Shown here piece by piece: positions 57,199 to 64,000 of a stretch of DNA of 64,000 nt. The notes under the pieces were generated by a model, which saw only the letters and a program-made list of their open reading frames with translations, searched no databases and had not been told where the DNA came from. The first letter of the stretch is position 1; every line of letters starts with the position of its first letter. This stretch comes from Pseudoscleropodium purum. Taxonomy: Eukaryota > Streptophyta > Bryopsida > Hypnales > Brachytheciaceae. The stretch is taken from positions 38,120,243 through 38,184,242 of the forward strand of contig OZ017796.1 of assembly GCA_963969395.1 (NCBI GenBank), in the 5' to 3' direction. A program made the translations under genes and the position numbers.

Positions 57199-60100
57199 AT
57201 GAACGGTGAAGGTGATCGAAATATTGATGGGGTGACTCCGGGAAGCGAAGCCAAGAAAAAGAGCAAAGTGAAGGGGGCTACACATGACCTTCGGCTTGAC
57301 ATTTTAAATGACCCTACAATTAAAGCAGAGAGCGGGTGGGAAGATGAAGATGCGGAGTATTGGACATAAAAAATGTGCAGGACCTATGTTAAAATGTACC
57401 ACATTGACAAATTGTGGCCTCAGAAGTCGCACAAGAGTCATACACGGGATTTTTGTTGTAAACCATGGACTTGCAACAACAAACATTTTGTCCATCGATC
57501 TGCAGAGGTGTGGCATGTTCTATTTGGAAACAAGCCCAGAAGCAAAGGCTATATTAATTATAGCGTGGCATGTATGGTTTATGCTGAACTTATATTAGAG
57601 CGCAAGATCGATTGGAGCACGTTTCCGACAACAACAACTTGCCCACTTCTACTTGAAGCCAATCAAAAGGACATTCCCGACTTGTACAATTCAGAGGGAG
57701 AAACAGAAAAAGTACTAAAAAATACTATTGAGGTGAAAACGGATGGTGTGGAGAAAGCCTCAAATGTTGAAGAATTACGATCTGTACAATCTCCAACAAA
57801 AGCAATCAATGAAAGCTCTTCGAAAAATGTGGGGAAAGATGTGGAGAAAGATGTAGAGGCGCAGGAGGGTGAAGTCTTTTCCACAGCTCCAACGCGTTTG
57901 ACTTTTACACCAAATGTTGCAGCACAAACGCAAACGGAGTTTGTAAATGAAGGCAATGTTTGCACGGAACGTGGGGAAACTTCAAAAAGTAAAGTAGATG
58001 AAGTCTTGGCTGAAAAAGTAGCAAAGGCTAATGCTACAATTGATAGTCTGATAGCCAACAATTGTTTTGATAGTTTGGTCTACAAATCTCCGCTATGCAT
58101 CAAGGCGTTGAATCTAGTCCAACGTTAAGTTTAGAAGACAAAGTACATACGCCTCGTGGACAAGGCGTGACGATTGATAATATATCCTCATTATGGAGTT
58201 CCGAGCGTAAAAGGCGGGCGGAGGAGTTTCCGTTTACAACGTCATTGCCGAGTCCTCTACATCGAACCTTGCAAGACATGTCCAATCCAAAACAATTGGA
58301 AAATCTTTTGAAGCTCTCGGTTCAGTTTGCTAACCTTCATGAAGAAATAGGCGGATCGTCTAACCCCGATGATGGTGCTACTACTGTTTCAATGAGTCCA
58401 CTTGCAGATCCAAAGAATGTTGCACATATACTTGATACAGCTTTCAAGATGACGATGTCAACTGAATTTTTAGTAAAAGTTGCTCCGACTTTTATGAATT
58501 TGGCCAAGGAGTTTTCTTTAATGGCACCAGAGATGTTGAAAGGTGCTATAGCATTTCAAAATCTCACGAAGATTTTCGGACCACTTTTCGAGGAAAGAGA
58601 TGCTCACATACTACAATTGCTGGAATATGAGAAGAAAATTACTGACCTTGGAGGAGTGGAAGCAAGGTGCAAAGTGTTGGAGTTGAAATTAAAGACTTCG
58701 GAGAGTGAGGTTAAACATTTAAATCAACAATCATCGAGGCAAATGAAGGAGTTGATGAAGATGCGTAAACGAATTGCAGAATTACAAGGGACCTCCAAGA
58801 ATCCGAGTAAGGTTGCAATCTCACCAGTGATTGTACTCGGAGACAGTCAAGAGACTCAAGAAAGTGAAGATAAGCTCTCTCTTCCTTTTGATAAGGCCGA
58901 AGCAAGCGACAACCCTGTCATTGTAAATGTACAAGAAAGTCACGACATGAGCATGTTAAAAGCGACACAACAACCATCAATGGAAAAGCTTTCATCCATT
59001 TACGTGAATGCGGAGACGCAAACGAAGAGTTGTGACTTTAAAGAGTTGAAGCATAAATGGGAGGAGACAATTGAAGCAAAAAGAATTGTTGAATCCAAGT
59101 TGAATCGATTACAGTTGTGCTTGGATTTGAAGAAGTTTATGCCATCTAGCAGCTTGGAGTCTCGATGGTTAGCATGGGTACAAAGACTCCAAGATAGACC
59201 CTCTGTAGTATCTCGAGCAATGACAGGTCTTCAAACATTGGCAATGGAGTCAAATGAAAATTGCGATGCCATTCAAAGCTCTTTGAATTGGTTCAAAACT
59301 ATGTTTGACCAACATCCTTCTAAAGGATATACAGAGATCACATGTTGGGGAGATATGGATGCCATGTTTGAGTGGTTAAACCACACAAAGAAGGACCAAG
59401 CTCCACCCATCAATTGGACCTTAGAAGTAGAGGAAGGATGGGTCCCTTACAACACACTTTCAGCACACATCAATGTGAAAGACAAGTGAGTGGTGCATGC
59501 TTGTGATCCAGCCTCTCCAATCTTGGATGGTTGTTGTAGCCTTTGCCAAGGCCTCTTCGGACTGGAAGGTGCGGTAATCATGGGCCAATGTCGCCACACT
59601 TTCCATGTCACTTGCATTGTGAAAGCATCACTCATTCGTTCGGTGTGTGCCGAGTGTCGTAGTCTATTGAGTGCTAGGTTCTACGAAATATTTGGTATCT
59701 TGGAAGCTATGCCTCCAGGCCACGAGTACAATCGTTGGAATCTTCTTCTTGATCAAGCGCCGTACAAATTTTAAAATTATCAACATTGGGGAAAGCCAAT
59801 CCAGTGGAATGCAAATGAACAGAGGCATGATTTGTACGAGGAATCTCAGCAACCATTGGATTTGGATGTGTGGATGACTCACAATAGAGAGGTGGAGTTG
59901 CGGGCTCGAGGAATCGTAGATGACGCGACCCGTAAAATGTTTTGTCGCAACATGGGGGGACATTGGAGCTTGCAACACGAAAAGTTCTTTTGTTTTCCAG
60001 ATAAAAAAGTGGAAAGAGGACCAGAAGACAGTTGGGTGGAGGTAAACCATGGAAAAGAGTTCGATGAGCAGTATAAGGCATACGACCACACCCTCGTAGG

Positions 60101-60596
60101 TACGGCCGTTCTATTGTCGAAGTTGGAAGAAGCTGCAAAAGTTCGTGCTGTCTACGATACAAATGGACAAACAAGCACAGGACATTCATCTGTAAATGTG
60201 GTAGCAGCATTTGATAGGTGCATTGGCGATATTATAGGGCATTGGAAGGCTTTCCTATTGGATGGAAATTGCCTCACAGCATGGCAAGGGAAAAGAGATG
60301 ATAAAGTTGTTCAAGCGATGGTAGATTGTGTGGAGAATAATTTGAGAACCTTGAAGGCAGACGAAGTCGATTTATCACCGAAAAGAAAACAAAAAAGGAA
60401 GCGTGAAGAGGACGATGACTTCTCTCCGGAAACCAAGAAACAATTTCATAAGGTGGACATCGAAGTTCAATCTAGAGGGCGAATAGTCCGAGCAAGTCAA
60501 CAACGGTCAACTCGTCAATCATCTACTAAACTCCTCGGTACAGCAGATTTTCCTTTTGTTTTGGAAGAAGGTAGTGGTCCATCCGATGGAAAGTAG
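57199..60596 (+). pseudogene. Decayed ~1100-codon coiled-coil and RING-finger protein gene
   Basis: Starts at ATG 57199 (MNGEGDRNIDGVTPG). The frame holds to about 58100 with TAA at 57367, shifts once near 58090, then stays open to 60596 except for TGA at 59487-59489 and TAA at 59772-59774. Domains in order: a basic/Cys-containing N-terminus (SHTRDFCCKPWTCNNKHF), a low-complexity acidic region, a helical/coiled-coil region about 58600-59100 (VLELKLKTSESEVKHLN), then a RING-H2-like finger with CSLC, the block QCRHTFHVTC (C-x-H-x2-H-x2-C) and CAEC at 59530-59670. A C-terminal region follows with DVWMTHNREVELRARGIVDD and a Lys/Arg-rich NLS (PKRKQKRKRE). The family is unknown to me. No transposase motif is seen. 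GC-rich minisatellites lie on both sides, suggesting cargo of a mobile element. Confidence 0.65.
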
Positions 60597-60894
60597 GATT
60601 TGAGGAGAATTTTGTTTTTTATAAACAATGGTCCTTTCATTGTTTAAAAACAAAAAAGAATGTGAAAGATTTAAATCTTAAAAAGATCGTATAGGATTCA
60701 ATAGTGATATTGGAACTATGTTTTCATGTATTTTGTTTATACATATATATATTTATATATAAAGATGCTATATTTTCATTTGCGTATAAAAATATTTTTA
60801 TATATAAATCTTATTTTACGTGGATGCATTCATTTTTGATTGTGTAACATTCAAATTACATAACAATATAAAATTTTCTAATGACTAATGGCAA

Positions 60895-61036
60895 TGCAAA
60901 GTCCGCCCCGTCCGCCCTGTCCGTCTGCCCCACCCGTCCGCCTTCCGATAGCGGGAAGGACGCTGCGTCCGCTAGCATCTGGACGTCCGAAAAACGGACG
61001 CTATTTTGGGGCGGACGTTGAGATTCGTCAACCCTA
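60895..61036. repeat. GC-rich element end (GTCCGCC...GTCAACCCTA)
   Basis: The reverse complement starts TAGGGTTGACGAATCTCAACG and continues with GTCCGCCCCAAAATAGC, nearly identical to the left end of the element at 42729 (same 37 bases with one difference plus the following text). It is therefore a terminus of the same family in opposite orientation. Confidence 0.75.
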
Positions 61037-61044
61037 GATTAGAG

Positions 61045-61190
61045 TGGTGAAGTCCTTACCTCTCGAAAGATCAATAGCAGATCCTCTGATGGTAAAATAG
61101 AAGAATTAAAAACCAATGTATTGAAAGACATAACTGAAAACTGAGTGATACCAAATCCAGATTGGAATCCGGATAACAATTAGAATCTGG
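61045..61190 (+). mobile_element. Old fragment related to the 3' region of the 3.3-kb element
   Basis: CCTCTGATGGTAAAATAGAAG (61083 onward) parallels CCTCTGATGGTGAAATAGAGG at 49871 onward. The text before (ACCTCTC, GATCAATAGCAGA) and after (AATCCGGATAAC) also aligns loosely with 49845-49990. Too diverged to bound. Confidence 0.45.
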
Positions 61191-64000
61191 AAAAAAAGAG
61201 GAAGAGAGTAGTTAGAGAGGAGAAAATGATCATTTGAATATTCGAGTTTGGGAGAACATCTAGAATTCCTTGGAACAATAATCCATATTATCTTGCCACG
61301 TTTTTGTGTGTAAAGATACTTACACCTAGACTGTGTGTACGACAAGTTTCTTGCTTCTCTTTGCTACCAATTCAAGTTTTGTATTATATAGTTCATTTCA
61401 TTGTTTGAGGGTGGTACAAATTTGTGGATTCTTCATTTTGTACATTTGCGTTTACATGTGTTGTTGTTGGTTGTTTCATGTTTTTCTGATTGTCTTGTAA
61501 TTTAAAGAGCTCCGTTTTTTCTTTTGCTATTGTTTTGGTTGTCATTTGGGTATGTGCAATTTTTTTATTTCTTAGCTTGCAATGCACTTTCATTTTGACC
61601 TTGTTCCTTGCATTTGTGCCTTAGAAATTTTGTTGGACTAGATATTTTGGAGACACATCTTCAAATTTGTTGCATCATGGTGCATGTCAATTGTATTCTT
61701 TGGTGAATTGGAATTGTCAAGTTGCACAGATATGTTCATTTCTAGAGGCTACTATTTTGCACAAAATACTCATTTTAGTTTATTTTTTTCATATTTGTGC
61801 TACACTTGTAAGTAGCATACTTTCATAATCTTTTTGGTTTGTGTAGATTCTTGCCATATTCGATGACCATGGAGAGTATTCATGGAGTTGGAATTCTTTG
61901 AAATTGCATATTATCCCTTGTTGGTACCTTTCTAAAGGATAGTTGGATGCGGGTGTTTATGAATGAAGAGCTTGAATTGGCCTTCCTCTCCCGACTTGCA
62001 ACCACTTGTAAGTAATGGCAAGACACTCTTGCTGCCAATGTTCACTATTTAGTCCTCCTCATTGTAATGGTAGACTTTTTATGGCAAACACACCAAGGAC
62101 TTTCTTATGCAGGAAATCAGGAAGCAAACACAAGTAGGAGGAAATCTCATTCATTGCTTTCTAGTATAAGTAGGCATCATATTTTCTTTTTCGATCATGG
62201 GCACTAAAGATTGATGTTCTAGAATGCATTCAGACTACATCATTGGCAAAGTTGTCCTTGCCCAAATTGCAAAACTTTCTTCTAAAGCTGTAGGAGGGGT
62301 GGAATGTGCGACAAAGCTTAAACTTCTTGGAAGAGCAAAGGTCAAGTAGGACATGGATCACCCCAACCCAATGGATTCCTAAATTCCTCTAGGAATTGCT
62401 ACAATATGTTTGTGCATTAGCTTTTGCAATAATCATCTCCAATTGGGTCTTGCATTTTTGGCTTGAGATTTATATTGTTCTACTATCTACTCTTGTCAAT
62501 ACTGCCGTTGCTAACTTGCTATTTGTAACACTTTAGACTAATAGTGGTTTGTAATATTACTGCGTAGTTGCTTGGATTTACTAGTCCTTGTCTCGATTTT
62601 TACAAGTATACTTGGAAATTTTGTATAGAGGACTTATTATGCCATATGGCCCTCTATTTTTTTCTTTTTTGGTTTCATGGTTTCATACAAAATATAGCTG
62701 TGCACGTTACAGTAGTATGTGTTAGCCCTTAGAACATTCCACTTTTTGCTTGTTGCTAAAACTTCCACAAAACTTTGCTTGTACACTGCAGTTTTTCTTT
62801 GTGTTCATAAACACAAGAATTGCATTTGATTCTACTGTGTTGATTGGAAATGTCTTGCTCATCTTTCTTTCAATTTCATATGTAAATGTGTATGTTATAG
62901 AAATGAGGATGTTCATTTCTCTTTCAATTTCAATTGTTAATGTGTTAGTTCTGATTTGGAATGTGTATGTTCATTAAAAGAATGCTCTATTAAAAAGCAT
63001 TGTATTTGTGAATTGAAAACTCTACACCAAATCCACTAACTATGAGTAGTAAATACTAGAAAAAAATTATAGTTTATAAAAAACAAACTAACTGTAAGTA
63101 ATAATAATGAAAAAATAAATGTAGTTAAAAAAAATGTAATAGAAATTTTTTTGCGTAGTAAAATAGTATACCATAAATTCATGGCATTAGGGAATTAAAA
63201 TTAATGTATGTCCTTTTTTTAATGCACCATATTAAGAAATTAGATAATGATAGAGTGCAAAATAATCTATACAAAAAAAATAGTACCCCCCCTCTTTAAT
63301 TAACCGGTGTTTGCACGTATATGCTTATTTTTTGCAATGATTGCACTCTTTGAGATATAAACATATAATTCTATAAGAAATAAAATAAAAAAATATTATT
63401 TAGAATTTTTCATTTTAACTTTTAAAGGAAATTTCTATAGCTCAAGGATATTGAGTTTAGGATGGAATATTTTGCATTTGGATACTAATTGAAATAAATC
63501 ATAATCTCAAAAAGTTAGTATCTTCTTCTATAATCTTCAATAATCTTAGAATTTTTTTTGAAAAATTATGGCAAAAATTGAATACATAAGAATGTGTTTG
63601 AACTCTGAATTTCCATTTGTCCATTATATGGATTAATTCATCTTGAAATGATTGGAATTTCTAGAATGGATTTTTTACTTTAGAACATGTATTTTCAAAT
63701 TAAAAAATCAATTAAAATGTGGATGAAATCACATTAAAAATTTGAAATGGATAAAAAAATAAATCAAGCAATGTCAATCTATACCTCATTTTTTTAACTA
63801 AATTTTTCTAAAGTGAATCCACTAATTATAGTTAATTTATTCCATTTCTACTAGTATATCATCATAAATTAAGATTTTTATAATTTCTTTTATCAAAAAT
63901 ATATAATTTCTTTACTAGAGTTCCAATTGAAGTTTGAATATTAGTATGTCAACTTTTACAATGGTAGAATAAGTGCCCATTTCCTTCTAATGTGAATGAT
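61191..64000. other. AT-rich gene-free tract to the window end
   Basis: No coding region, RNA gene or bounded repeat recognised. Open frames are under 90 codons and featureless. Confidence 0.5.

Noticed and set aside
51240..61036. A single 9.8-kb element with these two ends
   Set aside because: Flanking 8-mers (TCCTTAGC left, GATTAGAG right) do not match, so this pairing is not shown. It is kept only as a hypothesis in the findings.

Overview
The window is nuclear DNA of a land plant. It has plastid-targeted FtsZ and KAS I genes, a plant-specific DUF641/GIL1-type gene pair, GT-AG introns, AT-rich intergenic DNA and abundant plant-type transposable elements. A divergent FtsZ with bacterial-like features (FtsZ3 candidate) and an HSPA12-type Hsp70 suggest a seedless lineage (moss, liverwort, hornwort, lycophyte or fern), but I cannot name the species.

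Left part (1-20.1 kb), mainly host genes: the 3' end of a nitronate-monooxygenase-like gene (+); a four-exon plastid FtsZ (-); an eight-exon KAS I fatty-acid condensing enzyme (+), read exon by exon to a complete 481-residue protein; an intronless ZMAT2/Snu23-type splicing protein (-); and an intronless PWP1 ribosome-biogenesis WD40 protein (+). Between them lie AT-rich DNA, an LTR-like or TIR-bounded element, a 270-bp MITE and a CACTA-type MITE.

Middle part (20-40 kb): a gene-poor AT-rich tract holds a hAT-type MITE with a perfect 8-bp target duplication. It also holds a second copy of the 270-bp MITE, itself split by a piggyBac-like element; the first copy supplies the empty site. Then comes a small gene group: two diverged two-exon DUF641/GIL1-like paralogues (+) on either side of a single-exon HSPA12-like ATPase (-).

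Right part (40-64 kb), a nest of repeats: a fold-back region; a degenerate chromovirus-type Ty3/gypsy element on the minus strand (3' LTR to protease/RT); and three insertions inside it that can be defined by their target duplications. These are a 379-bp hAT-like element carrying a GC-rich CGGACGG minisatellite, a 2.5-kb non-coding TG...CA element packed with the palindrome GACAAATTGTC, and a 3.3-kb TG...CA element carrying one long ORF broken by a single UAG. Further right, the same GC-rich minisatellites bracket a decayed protein-kinase-like gene and a decayed ~1100-codon coiled-coil/RING-finger ORF. The most unusual signals are the palindrome field, the 3.3-kb one-gene element, the gene-carrying GC-minisatellite elements, and a minisatellite that copies the KAS I intron 2 splice acceptor.

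All exon boundaries were read by eye from GT/AG sites and reading-frame continuity. No searches or alignments were run.
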